A stretch of DNA of 64,000 nt from contig JBHGNT010000018.1 of NCBI GenBank assembly GCA_043228905.1, positions 14,570,001 to 14,634,000 of the forward strand. Reading direction: 5' to 3'. The notes beneath the pieces were generated by a model, which was not told the DNA's origin, made no database searches, and worked only from the letters and a program-made list of their open reading frames with translations. The stretch comes from Azolla caroliniana. Lineage: Eukaryota > Polypodiophyta. Below are positions 43,227 to 54,950 of this stretch, in pieces (position 1 is the first letter of the stretch; every line of letters starts with the position of its first letter). Position numbers and translations under genes: made by a program.

Positions 43227-46200
43227 TCATACTTGTCTGAGTAACACTCCTTTTGCTCCAAGCCTAGTTCGGTGAGAAAATTTCTCATCTAGATCAGCTC
43301 TTTTTCGGCTTCTACCGTTGCCATAAACTCTACCTCTGTAGTCGATAAGGCTACAGACTTCTGTAGTCGTGACTGCCACGACATTGCTCCCCCTGCATAG
43401 GTCATCACGTACCCTGACGTGGATCGGCTCGAGTCGACATCTCCGGACATGTCCGAATCGGTAAAACCTTCCAGCACAGGTTTTCCAACACCATACCTTA
43501 GGCACACCTCCGAGGTGCCTTTCAAGTACTTGAGTATCCACTTCATCGCTGCCTAGTGTTCTCTCCTTGGATTACTCATATATCGGCTTACTGCTCCCAC
43601 AACAAATGCTATGTCCGGTCTCGTACAGACCATAGCATACATTAGACTGCCGATGGCTGAGGCATATGGTACCTTCCTCATCTCAGACTTCTCCTTCTAT
43701 CCTTTCGGACACTGCTTCGCATTCAATCTGCAATTTTTTGGTAACACGGAGTCGACCGACTTTGCGTTCGACATGTTGAACCTCTCTAGGATCTTCGTCA
43801 CATACTTCTACTATGACAGCCATAACATCTTCCAAGCTTTGCCTCGGGTTATGTGCATTCCTAGGATTTGCTTTGCCGGTTCAAGGTCTTTCGCGACAAA
43901 TGATTTGTCGAGAGCTTTCTTCAAGCTTCCAATCTTCCTTGCATCTTGGCCGACTATCAACATATCATCAACATATAGCAAGAGAATCAAGAAATCTCCT
44001 TCCTCGTACCTTTTTATGAACACACAATGATCAACCTGTGTTTTCTAGAACTGATGTTCCATCATGAAGGACTCGAATTTCTTGTACCATTGGCGTGGAG
44101 CTTGTTTCAGTCCGTACAAGCTTTTCCTCAGTTGACACACCAGATTCTCTTTCCCTTTCTCCTCAAAGCCTTCGGGTTGATGCATGTAGATCTCTTCGTC
44201 TAACTCCCCGTGCAGAAATGCGGTTTTGACATCCAACTGTTCGATCTCCAGATCCATGCTGGCCGCTATGCTCAGAACAGTTCGTATGGATGTCATCTTC
44301 ACAATTGGTGCGAATATTTCGTCGAAGTCGACACCCTTCCTTTGTTGGAAACCCTTCACCACTATGCGGGCTTTATACTTGGGCTCGCTGTCAACTTCTA
44401 CAGTCTTCACCTTGTAGAACCATTTATTCCTGAGTGCTCTCTTACCTTTCGACAGCTCTATTAGGTCGTAGGTGTAGTTTGCATGCAAGGATTCCATCTC
44501 CTCTTGCATCATGTTCAACCATTTTTCTCTGCTCCCGTCGGCAATGGCTTCTTCATAGCACTCCGGTTCACTGTCATCAGTCAAGAGGATGTATTGACTG
44601 GCATATGTAATTGGTGCCTTCCTTTCTCTGAGTGGGTACCTTCGTCCACTCGCTGTTGGCTCTATTTTGGATGTCTCTGCCAACTCTTCTCTTTGCTCGG
44701 GATTCTGCTCATCAATCGGCATCTCCAGGTTGGACAACTCCAACTCATATTCCTCAATTGATTTTAGCAGCTCTGCCGACTCTGACTCATAGTCTGTCGG
44801 TCTTTCCGAGTCGACCGACTCGGATTCGGCTCTGTTGGCTAGCTGTCTCTTACAGCTATTGGTGACGACTCATTTGGCCTTAAGTCGATGGTAGTCGAGG
44901 TTGACTAGGGAGTCGGTTCCGACTTCTGTTGCTTCCAGTCTTCAATTGTCTTGTCTTCTAGAAAGACTACATCCCGACTTCTCACTACCTTCTTATTGAT
45001 TAAGCCCCACAGCCTGTAGCCGAACTCATCTTCTGAGTATCCAATGAATATGCATGCTTTCGTCTTGCTGTCGAGGTTTGACCTCTGATCCTTTGGTACA
45101 TGCATATACGCCAAGCATCCGAACACCCTCAGGTGTTGGTAGGAGACATCCTTCCCTATCCACACCCTCTGTGGAACATCACCCTTTAATGGTACTGAGG
45201 GAGACCTGTTGATAAGATAGACAGATGTGTACATCACCTCAGCCAAATAGGATTTCGACAGTTTTGCATGAGAGAGCATGCTCCTTACTCTCTCCATGAT
45301 CATTCGATTCATCCTCTCTGCAAGCCCATTCAACTTTGGGGTCTTTGCCATTGTATATTCGATCCGAATACCTTGGCACTTGCAGTATTCTTCGAAGTGC
45401 CCTTTGTACTCGCCACCGTTGTCGGTTCAGACAACCTTCAATTTCTGACCCGACTCTCTTTCAGCTCTTGCTTGGAACTACTTGAAAACCGATAGTACTT
45501 GATCCTTCGTCTTCAGTACGAAGGTCCATGTCTTCCGACTATGGTCGTTAATGAATGTCACGAAGTATTGTCCACCTCAATGTGATGGAGCATCCACATA
45601 GCACACATCCGTGTGCACTAGTTCCAGTGCAACTTCCCTTCTCCTCGGTGGTCTCGTGTGGAATGCCGCCCTGTTCTGCTTTCCGGCTAAGCAGTCGACA
45701 CACTTCTCCAGGTGCACTCCCTTGACTTCTGGTAGAAGTTTCTGGTCTGCTAACAGGTGCATTCCCTTCTCACTCATGTGGCCTAGCCTCTTATGCCATA
45801 TCTCCCCTATCGAGTCGGCTGCCACGTTTACTTCCGATTTGCACAATCGGGCATGCATCATGTACAATGTGCCTTCTTTCTGTGCTCGGGCCACTATGAG
45901 ATTTCCTCGGTAGAACTTCCACTTGCCATTCCGAAAGCTACCACTATAGCCTGCGTCATCAAGCCTTCCAGTTGATATCAGATTCAATCTGATATCAGGG
46001 ACGTGTCGAACATCCTTCAATGTTAGTCGACACCCTATCGACGTCGTTAAGCATACACTTCCGACTCCGGTTATCTTGCACCTTCCACTATCACCCATCT
46101 TTACATAGCCATGATCCCCAACTATGTAAGTCGAGAAATACTCTCTCGACGAAGTAATATGGAAGGATGCGCCGGAGTCGATCATCCACGTGCAATCTTC

Positions 46201-46400
46201 ACTTGCAAGATTTGCACTCATTTGTTCACAAATGAACAAGAGTTCTTCATTGCTCATAGCAATGGCCAAAGTGTTCTTTTCATCTAGAATCTTCCGGGGT
46301 TCGACATTGTTTCCGACAGACTTATCTTTCTTCATGTGTCGGCAGTCCTTCTGTAAGTGTCCAGGTTTTCAACAATAAAAGCACACAAGCTTACCTCTGG
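43227..46400 (-). pseudogene. Copia protease-integrase-RT-RNase H pseudogene of element F
   Basis: Knuckle near 46370 (first Cys pair intact, then a stop), protease TWMIDSGASFHITSSREYF (about 46190), pre-integrase GEIWHKRLGHMSEKGMHLL, integrase with GGQYFVTFINDHSRK, TDNGGEYKG and GLAERMNRMIMERVR, RT with RIVVKGFQQRKGVDFDEIF and LLLYVDDMLIVGQDARKIG, and RNase H with SRSTSGYVMTYAGGAMSWQS. TGA at 45427-45429 stands where C has CGA. Several frameshifts. The frame stops at element B. Confidence 0.9.
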
Positions 46401-46409
46401 CGTGGGATT

Positions 46410-47055
46410 TGTCCGTTCGCTGGTCCCTTCCTCTGTCCATATGTTGAGTCAGATTTGACTCCGTTTGGGACATGACTCCTTTGTCTTTCCTCCTTGCCTC
46501 CTCGTTTAGGATGCTTGTCTTCACCGTCTATAAAGACAAGTTCTCTTCTTGACAGGAGGTGTTGAGAGTAACCACCAGGTTCTCCTAGCTTTCCGGTAGT
46601 GTGCACATCAGCAAGATGACCTGCATTGCATCATCTAGGGGGAACTTGGTCGCCGCAAGTTGATTTACATACCCCATAAATGTGCTGATGTTTTCGACGA
46701 TGCTCTCACCGTCTCTGTATTTCAGTCGTACAATCTTTCTCATTAGCGAGGTTCTTTTTAGCGCGTTCTTCCTCTCGTACAGACCCGATAGCTTCTGCCA
46801 CATCTCGTGGGCATTCGTGTCATTTGCCACATGTTGAAGAACACTTACATCAACACATTGTCGGATTGTGGCCACTGCCTTCTTGTTCAGAAGCTTCCAG
46901 TCCGACTCCAATACCCCCCTGGGTATTTCTGCTCTATCGACTGGCTCGTACAAGTCTTTAACTATGAGAAGGTCTTCCATCTTTATCTTCCAGTCTGCAT
47001 AGTTCTGTGAGTTCAGAACTATCATACTTGGGAAACCACTAACACCTCCTTCCAT
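46410..47055 (-). pseudogene. Copia gag of element F
   Basis: Starts MEGGVSGFPSMIVLNSQNYA at 47055. The capsid region runs to a stop near 46585 and the sequence continues (TGKLGEPGGYSQHLLSRREL) in the next piece to about 46400. Copia gag family as in C. The TAG at 46585 truncates it. Confidence 0.88.
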
Positions 47056-47068
47056 GCTTGTACCTCAA

Positions 47069-47079
47069 GCTCTGATACC
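47069..47079 (-). other. Primer binding site of Copia F, first base changed
   Basis: Minus strand GGTATCAGAGC preceded by G rather than T; otherwise the initiator-Met site. Confidence 0.85.
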
Positions 47080-47083
47080 CGAT

Positions 47084-47817
47084 TGTTGAGAAATCGTTGC
47101 GAAATATAAATCACAATGAAGGAACTACGCGCTGAAATACGAATCACAGAAATATGCCAAGAAAAAGACAAGATGAACAATGGTGCACAGAGATTTACGT
47201 GGAAACCCTAAAACGGGGAAAACCACGGGTGAACAGAATCTTCACTATATAAAGTGGATATACAACACCGAGACAAATACAACACTCTGTCGAGTGTATC
47301 AGCTGCACATGGCTCTTCACATCTGTAGTTACTCACACAACTATGGCGCAGCTCACACACTCTCACTCTCTCTCTCTCGTTCTACAACTATTGTTCTTAC
47401 ATTGTTCCACACAGTTAAAGTTTGCCCTAGTTGCATATATACTTACACAACTTTTCTGGCTATTTACATACGTAGCCCTCATGGGGCGCACTCTTAGACT
47501 ATTTACAATTATAGTCTCCCGAGTTGGCTATATACACGATTCCGGTTTCAGCCTTGGCCAATCGGCCTCGGCCGAGTCCCTCATCAATTCGGCTCCTCTC
47601 TCTCCGCATCCGGAGAGACCTGTTTCCTAACATCATCATCATTATTATTACTATAATAATAATAGTCGAATCTTCAAACAATCGACTCACTGTTTTCGAC
47701 TCTTCGACTCTTCGACTCTTCAACTCTTCGACTGTCGGTTTTCTGAACAGTCGGATCTTCCCTGTCATCGACAGTCAGCTTTTTGATCAGTCGGTTCTTC
47801 CTCCCACTGGAGTGACA
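47084..47817 (-). repeat. 5' LTR of Copia F, with a 5' extension
   Basis: The part 47084-47632 begins TGTTAGGAAACAGG on the minus strand like the LTR of C. The next 185 bp (47633-47817) carry TCATCATTATT and a 9-bp minisatellite and start TGTCACTCC at the point where the target repeat ATTCC lies. Either the LTR was extended or a small separate insertion sits at its edge. Confidence 0.65.
47690..47745. repeat. 9-bp minisatellite
   Basis: About five copies of a TTCGACTC-type unit in the extension of the F LTR. Confidence 0.8.
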
Positions 47818-47818
47818 T

Positions 47819-47986
47819 ATTCCCAACATTCCTTCCCCAACGAGTATCCCCCAATCAATAGCTTCGCTTCGATATGCCGCGATGATTAAGCTGACCCTTT
47901 TCTTTGGTACGCTATATGTATTGGCGGTCATGCATCCAAACTCCAAAAGGATATGGGCCTCCATGCGTGCGATGGGCCTTCACAGA
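47819..47986 (-). pseudogene. N-terminal domain fragment of the H coiled-coil ORF
   Basis: Encodes EAHILLEFGCMTANTYSVPK and the segment ending IDWGILVGEGMLGI, similar to G's HEIAKFLLEIGCVHINAYGM (50860-50800). It continues in frame into 26466 if F is removed. Bounded on the other side by the G LTR. Confidence 0.75.
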
Positions 47987-48456
47987 TGTTACCGATTAGG
48001 AACACGGTCTATGGTCAGTCCTTCGACCTAGACCTCAAAGTGACTGCGTTGCAACGAATGGTACCCTCGTACCGTAATACGTAATGGGATACCTCCCCGT
48101 ATCCTAGTAGCGTATAAGGGAGACGTCTACAACCGAACTCCTTAGACAGTGCAGTAGTAACAACACTCGTACTCACGTCTATGCCCTTACGATTACAATA
48201 CGCCACCAAGATTCACAGAAACACAGTAGATTAACCACAGATATGCACAGGAATCAGAGAAGATAGTACTCTATTAAGATAACGCTCTATGCACCCAAAT
48301 TTACATGTTACCTCTTACAGAGGATTTTTGCCCTTTATATACATAGGGTCTTTTAGCCGTTCACGCTTCCCGTGTGAACTGTTACGTGCGTTACATTTTT
48401 ACTATATTATATATTTCTGCGCTCCTATCCGTCGGTTACTATTCCGGCAGACAACA
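47987..48456 (-). repeat. 3' LTR of element G
   Basis: 470 bp, TGTTGTCTGCCGG...ATCGGTAACA on the minus strand. Preceded by the motif TGTCCCACAGGCGTGCTA (48460-48477). Confidence 0.85.
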
Positions 48457-48489
48457 CCTAGCACGCCTGTGGGACAATGCCATGGCACG

Positions 48490-51367
48490 TCGGACCCACC
48501 CCTTTAATCTTCCTCCAAAATGGCCCGGATGTTCGGTTCTGCCTCGATGTCCAGGTTCGGGGATGGTGTAGTGTCTGTAGGCGCGTCGTTGCATGGTTCC
48601 AGTACTTGCTCGGTAGGGTTTTCCATGGTGCCGTTGGCTTCTTGTGTGGGCGGTCCGGGCTCCGTTGGCTCATCCTGTTCTACTGTGGCTGGCTCAGCCA
48701 TCGGCGGGCTCTCAGTAGATCGAGGTTCTGTCTCATTCGTAACCTCCTTCGTGATGCCGGCCATAGTCGTACGCTCTGGTGAATGGGGCTGAGGTTCCTC
48801 CTAGTCAACAGTCTCACTTTCTGGTATCGCGGGGGGCTCCGCTTGCTGTTCCATGCTGCCCACTTGTTAATTCCGGTGACGTGGGCTGAGGTTCCTCTCG
48901 TTCGGCAATATCCTTTACCGATATCGCGATGGATTCCGTGTTGGGTTGCGTGCCACCGGCTTGCATGATTTGGTGAAATAGGTCCTCTTGACTTTCGCCA
49001 AAATCGTCTAGTAGCTACTCGAGTTCCTCTGAGTGTTGGTCCGCTAACGTGCGATAATCCTGCGCTAGGTCCTCGCGTACTGCTGCAATGCTTTCCTCAT
49101 TGAGTTTGTAGAACCCTCGGCCGTCTTTTCTTCGGTTCTCCCAGTTCGCCCGATATGTATGCAACTCCGCCACTTGTGTGGCCCACACCATCTAGCCTTT
49201 GTCTAGCGCCGCTTGTAATTGCGCCGTAAACCTCTCCCGATTTGTTTGAAGAAGTATGCGCATGTTGTCAGTTATTGCTTGGCAACAATTGCGTGCTTCT
49301 TCTATGGTTTTCTTGAGGTTTTTGATTTCTTGTTTATTGACCGCCGTTGATTCCTCATAATTGCTCCTCATTCCTACCCATAGTTGAGATTCCTTCGAAT
49401 GTAATTCCTCTAGCTTTCCCATTTCATTGTTCAGGCGGATTTCGAGCTGATGCCTTCTCGCCTCTTCCCGTACAAGCTACTCGTCGAACCATGCTTTCTT
49501 CTTTTCCATTAACGCCCGGAGTCCCGTGATCGCCGTTTCTGATTTTTGCTTCCTCCCGTAGTTTGGCGTTTTCTTCTTTCGTGCGGGTGTGCTGTGCTGC
49601 CTCTGTTACGAGTTTCTCTTCAAGGGTCTTAACTGCCTTTCGGCCGTTGGCACGGATGTCCTTTTCTCTGTCCAAGGACTGGGGAAGTTCGGAGCTGAGG
49701 CAGTCAATCTCCGATTCCGCCAGTTGCACGACCCTTTTTGCTTTCGAGGCAATGGCGGTCTGTGCTTCTATCTCTTCTTTCGGGGCCTTGACGGCGTTGT
49801 CTGTTGGTTGAGCTGCCTGCTACGCTGTAGTCGCATTACGTTCCAACTCCGCGATGCGTTCGTTGGCCTTTTGTAGCTCGGCTTGGACCAGTTAAGCCGT
49901 TTTCCAAACATTTTTATTTTTGATCGCCATATCCTTGGCGCCAATACTGACCTTAGCCAGTTCCTTATGAACCTCGATGAGGGCCGCGTTTAATGGGGGT
50001 AGTTCCATCCCCATTCGGTGTATACCGGCGTTTCGCTGTCTACCGACTCTGCCTAGCTGCTCCTCGTCATCACTTTCCGCCGTTTGTGTTAGCGCACGCT
50101 CGATCATTTGTCACTCTGCGTGCTCCTTGGCCATTCGTTGGGAGACTTTTATTTGTTATGTTGCCAAAAATTCCATGAGTTCAAAAGTAGTTCCGAACTG
50201 TAATAGTGCGCCGAAATCATGGGCCATGTCCGGAATGTTTGGATACGCCAAGACCTCGCTTTCCGCCATAAATATGCCTTTCCCCTGTTGTGACGGGGCC
50301 GAAATGATCGGCCATGGTTCCTGGATTATTTCGAAGGTGGTGTTGGGCTCCGTAGCTACGGAGTTGTTGACCACGGTGGTCGTCTCTGTGGCCGCGAGTG
50401 TGTCTTTAACTAATCCGCGCCCATCTTTCCTATCCAGCCTTCGCCGTTTCGGCCTCGGGCTGCCCGGACGTTGCTCGGCTTCCTGCTCCTGCAGAGCTTC
50501 CTCCCTGTGCTTCGCCCATTCCTCCTATGTTGTTCGCGTGCTAGGCTGGGTTGATTGGGGTTCATCCTCCCATTCTGTGGTGGCCAACTCAGCTAACCTT
50601 CGTTTCGCGGATCGTGGCGGCGGCGTGGGTTTGCTGGGCTGTGGTGCGAGTAGTCCTCGGGGTGGGAATAGTATCGTCAGATACTGTTGTATGATTGGCC
50701 TTAGCTTTTTGCCGCCTTGATACGCGTGCAGGCCTTCCCGCAATGCTGGTCCCGTAATGACCCCTCAATCGACCGTGCGCCCTTCGAAGGTATCAATGAT
50801 GATACCTGCCTTCCGCTTGGGCATCCCATAGGCATTTATATGCACGCATCCGATCTCCAACAGGAACTTGGCTATTTCGTGAAAGATTTGGTCGGGGATT
50901 TCCCTCGTCCTGTATGCCTTGGCGGACGTCGAATATGGCCCGAAATATCTCTGCAAAGTTTCCCCAGGTGGGATTTTGAAATGTCTTTCTCCTAGCGATG
51001 ACAGGTCAAGCTTCTTCTGGATGGATGTGTTGGTGATCGTGTCGATATTAAGCTTCCTAGCAATGTCCTGGGCTTCAGGGTGAAGGGGGCACCTCGACAA
51101 CTTTGATGTATCCATCCAGGCGTTTCTTGACGAGCCATCGACGCAGGGCGGCAGAAATAGGGATAGGCTTAGTACAAGGGTGAGATTCGTGGTTAGTGGG
51201 TGAGGACTGCTGGCTATGGCGAACTTGAGCTCTGTGGTAGGATGGAGAGGAGGGGAGTGAGGGGAGAGATGAGAGCAATGAGAGTTAGAAGGTTGGTTTC
51301 TGTATTGTGCAGAAAACCTTCTATTTTCTTCTTTTTGAAGCCTAGGGTTCATTGATCGGTGAGCCAT
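48490..51367 (-). pseudogene. Coiled-coil ORF of element G with N-terminal domain
   Basis: Starts near 51367. A variable N terminus precedes a compact domain (about 51130-50640) with FGPYSTSAKAYRTREIPDQI, HEIAKFLLEIGCVHINAYGM, PKRKAGIIIDTFEG and KKLRPIIQQYLTILFPP. Then basic RPKRRRLDRKDGRG, a Lys/Glu/Ala coiled coil (50100-49200), the conserved segment VAELHTYRANWENRRKDG and REDLAQDYRTLADQHSEELE (about 49170-49020), and a Pro/Glu-rich tail. At least eight stops or shifts. It shows the full-length plan (about 900 codons) of the ORF that is intact but shortened in A. Confidence 0.78.
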
Positions 51368-51499
51368 CGTGGTGCCGTGTGTTCTTGGCCTAGAAGTTTG
51401 TGCATGCCTTAAGTCCTTTTAATAACGTCGCTATCTTCTCTCTCTCTCTCTCTCTTTTCCTTTAGTAACGGTTACATTATTTTTAGACTATAGTACAAG

Positions 51500-54400
51500 T
51501 AGGGCCCTATACTTACTCCGCGGATTCCCCAGCTTTGTCTTGTCCGGCGGAGAACGGGTTAGGTGGCGTAGGTCCCAGGTAAGATTTAAGGCGAAACCCA
51601 TTCACCTTTTGTCATAACACTTCCCCGACCAAAGTGCCAAGTTGAAACGTGCCTTGTTCCGCTCCCACTATCCAGTACGGGCCTGTCCAGCGGAATCTTA
51701 ATTTTCCTGGCATTTGCCCCATGTGTGTTTGAAAAAAAAATACCGCTTTCCCAACCGTAAAATCCTTTTCACGCGCATGCCGATGTTGGTTCACAAATGC
51801 TTTGCGCTACCGTTGTTCCTGATCCAATATGGCCATACTGCGTAACCTTGTTTCGCCTAGTTCTAGTAGTTATTGTAGCCGTATTTGTTCGGATTTGCCC
51901 TCTGGCAGCCGGGCTCGTACTTGAATCCGTAGACTGGGTACTTGGAATTCGACAGGCATCACGGCCTCCAGCCCAAATGCTAGCCTGAAAGGCGTGGATT
52001 GTATGCTGGTCTTATAGCTGGTTCGATACGCCCATAACGCACTGTGCAATTTGGTATCCCAATCTGTTTTGTTTTCATTGACTATCTTTTTGAGGATAGT
52101 TTGTAATGTTTTGTTCGTTGATTTGGCCAAGCCATTTTCCTGTGGATAATACGACATACTCTTTTTGTGAACCACAACGTAGTGTTGGGTTAGCTCGCTG
52201 ATGAATGTATTCAGAAAGTGACTCCCTTGGTCACTAATGAACTCGATAGGGTAGCCGAAACGACACCAGATATGTTCGTAAAGGAATTTCACCGTGACTG
52301 CCGCGGTATTTTCGCGTAGTGGTTTCGCTTCTACCCACTTGGTGTAGTAATCCGTAGCCACCAGGATATACTTATTGCCGGTTCGGGCAGCCGCCGGGGT
52401 AAAGGGTCCAACGACAACACTGGTTGTGTGGCATTCTCGCGACTTCCGTGGGTTGGCCCATTCGTTGGCATAAATCGCACTGTTTGCAATATTCATACGC
52501 ATCCTTTTGCGTAGTCGGCCACCAAAGTCCTGCTTGCCAGATTTTTCGGGCCGTAACATCGCCCGCGTAATGTTCTCCTGCCGTACCACAGTGGGCTTCT
52601 TGTAAAACCGCAACCTTCTCATCCTGTCGTATTCCGCGCCTCCAGATGCTATCACTGCTTTTGTGATATAGGACGTTGTCGACTAAACAAAAATTACGAC
52701 TCCGTACGGCCAACCGTTTTTTCTCGTCCGTCCTTAATTGGGGTGGTGGTAACCCTGTGGTCAGAAAGTAGGTCATTTCCATCAACCACTGATCCGGAAA
52801 AGTCTTTTCTGTTCTTTCTGCTAAAGTTGCTCTATGTAGAATGTCTGCATCTGGAAAGAAATCGTCATCTTTTTGCGCCATTTCTCCATTATCTAGTCTG
52901 GTCAAGAAATCCGCCACCACGTGTTGCGTCCCCGGTCGGTGCTGAATTACAAAGTCGAATTCTTGGAGCAACAACATCCATTTGGCCAATTTTCCCGTCA
53001 GTGCCTGTTTCCCCACCAGATATAGCAATGCCGTATGATCCATGTGAAACGTGAATTTCCGCCCTAGTAGATAGTGCTGGAATTTATTGATGTTGTATAT
53101 CATACCCAACGCTTCACGTCCCGTTGTGGAATAGTTACACTCAGTTGTTGATAGTTTCCGACTAGCGTAGTACACTGGTCGGTACCAATTCGGCTCTGTG
53201 AGCTGCATTAACGCACTACCTATTGCTATATCCGAGGCATCCACGAACACGTGAAATGCTTTCACCCAAACTGGTGGTTGTATTATTGGTGCCTGTGTTA
53301 GCATTATTTTTAGTGCATCATACGCCTTCTCTTCCGTTGGTGTCCATTTGAAAGCAGTACGGTGAACGGCAACATGCAATGGTGTGGCGAAATCCGCCAA
53401 ATAGCGTATCATTCGACTGTGCCATCGTATTTGTCCCAAAAACCGGCTGAGTGCTTTCACGTTTGTCGGTGTTTTTGTGTGAGTAATCATGGAGATTTTG
53501 TTCAGATCGACCGCTATCCCCTCACTGACTAGGTGGCCGAGGAGGGCCCCGCTGGTGACACCGAAGGCGCATTTGGCGGTATTCAGGCTTAAGCGTGCAG
53601 TTCGGAAATGCTCTAGGCAAAGCTGTAGATGCGTAAAATGTTCGGCTACTATCCCATATACCGCAAAATTGTCTAAACAGACCTGCATGAAGGCAAGTAT
53701 ATATTCCCCAAAAATCTCCGTGATTGTCCGTTGAAATGTAGCCGGTGCCATCTTTAGCCCGAACATCATGACGACCGCGACATAGACTCCCCAGTCCGTG
53801 ACAAACGCTGTCTTCTCTTGGTCATCGGGGTGCATGCGTACTTGAAGACATCTAGAAAGCTGTACATGTCATTCCCTGCGACGGCATCTAGTACGTTGTT
53901 GGTGAAAGGTAAAGGGAACGCGTCCGTAATGGTTACGACGTTCAATTTCCGGTAGTCCATGCACACACGTATTTTGTCATTTTTCTTTGGTACAACTACT
54001 ATCAGGCTTAGCCATGTGGTTTGTTTGACTGGTCGAATGAATCCGGCCTTGAGGAGTTTGTTAATTTCCTCTTTTACACGAGCTGCGTAATTTGGGTTCA
54101 TGGGGTATCGACATTGCTGGACCAGTTTCGCGTCGGTCGCTAAATTGATCTTATGTTGATAGAACTTCGGATCTAATCCCTTCATGTCCTTGTGGGACCA
54201 AGCGAACACATCTTTATACTTCTTGAGTAGTGCAAGCATCACGTGTCTCTGATCTGGTAGTAATTCTTTTGCGATGGAGAGGAATCGGGGGTCTGACGCC
54301 GTACCCACGTTTACTTCTTCTAGGGCTGAGGCAGCGACTCGTTGTGAAATTTCCATTTCCCTCTCAAATGCCACCCGTGCTCTGCTTAATTCTAATATTG

Positions 54401-54950
54401 ACTCTGGGTCTGGCTCGTAAGTCTCGTCGTGGAGCGCAATGGGCGTGGCGTATTCCGCCACGGTTTCTATGACGTCGATTTCGAATAGCGGAATGATCCA
54501 GGGGTGCTCATCGAGGTATACTTCTAATTCTGTATCATCCACCCCAACCATCATATTTATATCTTCCGCGTATAACGGTGTTATGTCCTTGGGTTGTGCC
54601 GCCATTTCCTCTATTGGTACGAGAACCTTGGTGCGTCTGTGTCGAAAGCTAATGCACTTATGTTGCCATCTCTGTTTGATATTCGCTGAACGAAGCCACG
54701 GTCTGCCAAGCAGCATAGGATACGCTCCTGGGGCGTCAAGGACGAGGACTACCGCCGAGATGTCGAAGCGATGTTTGCCAACGATAATGCCTAACTTGCG
54801 TATTAAGCCTAAAGGTCGTACTGAGCGGGTATTCGCCATGCGAAGCCAAAACGGGCAAGATTCCCATTCTAAAATTCCCAATTGTTCGCATGTCTTCGCG
54901 CTAATTACGTTGACGCCAGAGCTGCCGTTGATTATGCATCCTGTGATTTC
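51500..54950 (-). pseudogene. Protease-RT-RNase H-integrase of element G
   Basis: Protease motif INGSSGVNVISAKTCEQLGI (about 54940-54880) has Asn for the catalytic Asp. RT start (YPMNPNYAARVKEEINKLL) runs to SFLDVF, where a short deletion with frameshift removes the residues before QVRMHPDDQEK. 53835-52372 is 487 open codons: RT with CLDNF in place of FLDDF, RNase H (AFHVFVDASDIAIGSALMQ, HMDHTALLYLVG), integrase zinc region (WWPTTQKDAYEYCKQCDLC). 52400-51600: integrase core ILVATDYYTKWVEAKPL, ISDQGSHFLN, YYPQENGLAKSTNK and the C-terminal RFRWTGPYWIVG. Three active-site losses; not functional. Confidence 0.9.

Larger units (their letters stand above)
43224..47817 (-). mobile_element. Copia element F, 5' LTR to RNase H
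   Basis: Relative of Copia C inserted in the coiled-coil ORF of H. Its 5' LTR is 47084-47817 and its genes run to 43224, where B is inserted. Only the last 53 bp of its 3' LTR survive (26468-26520). ATTCC lies outside both ends (26462-26466, 47819-47823) with one extra base between it and each LTR terminus. Joining the flanks across F gives an uninterrupted H frame. Confidence 0.85.
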
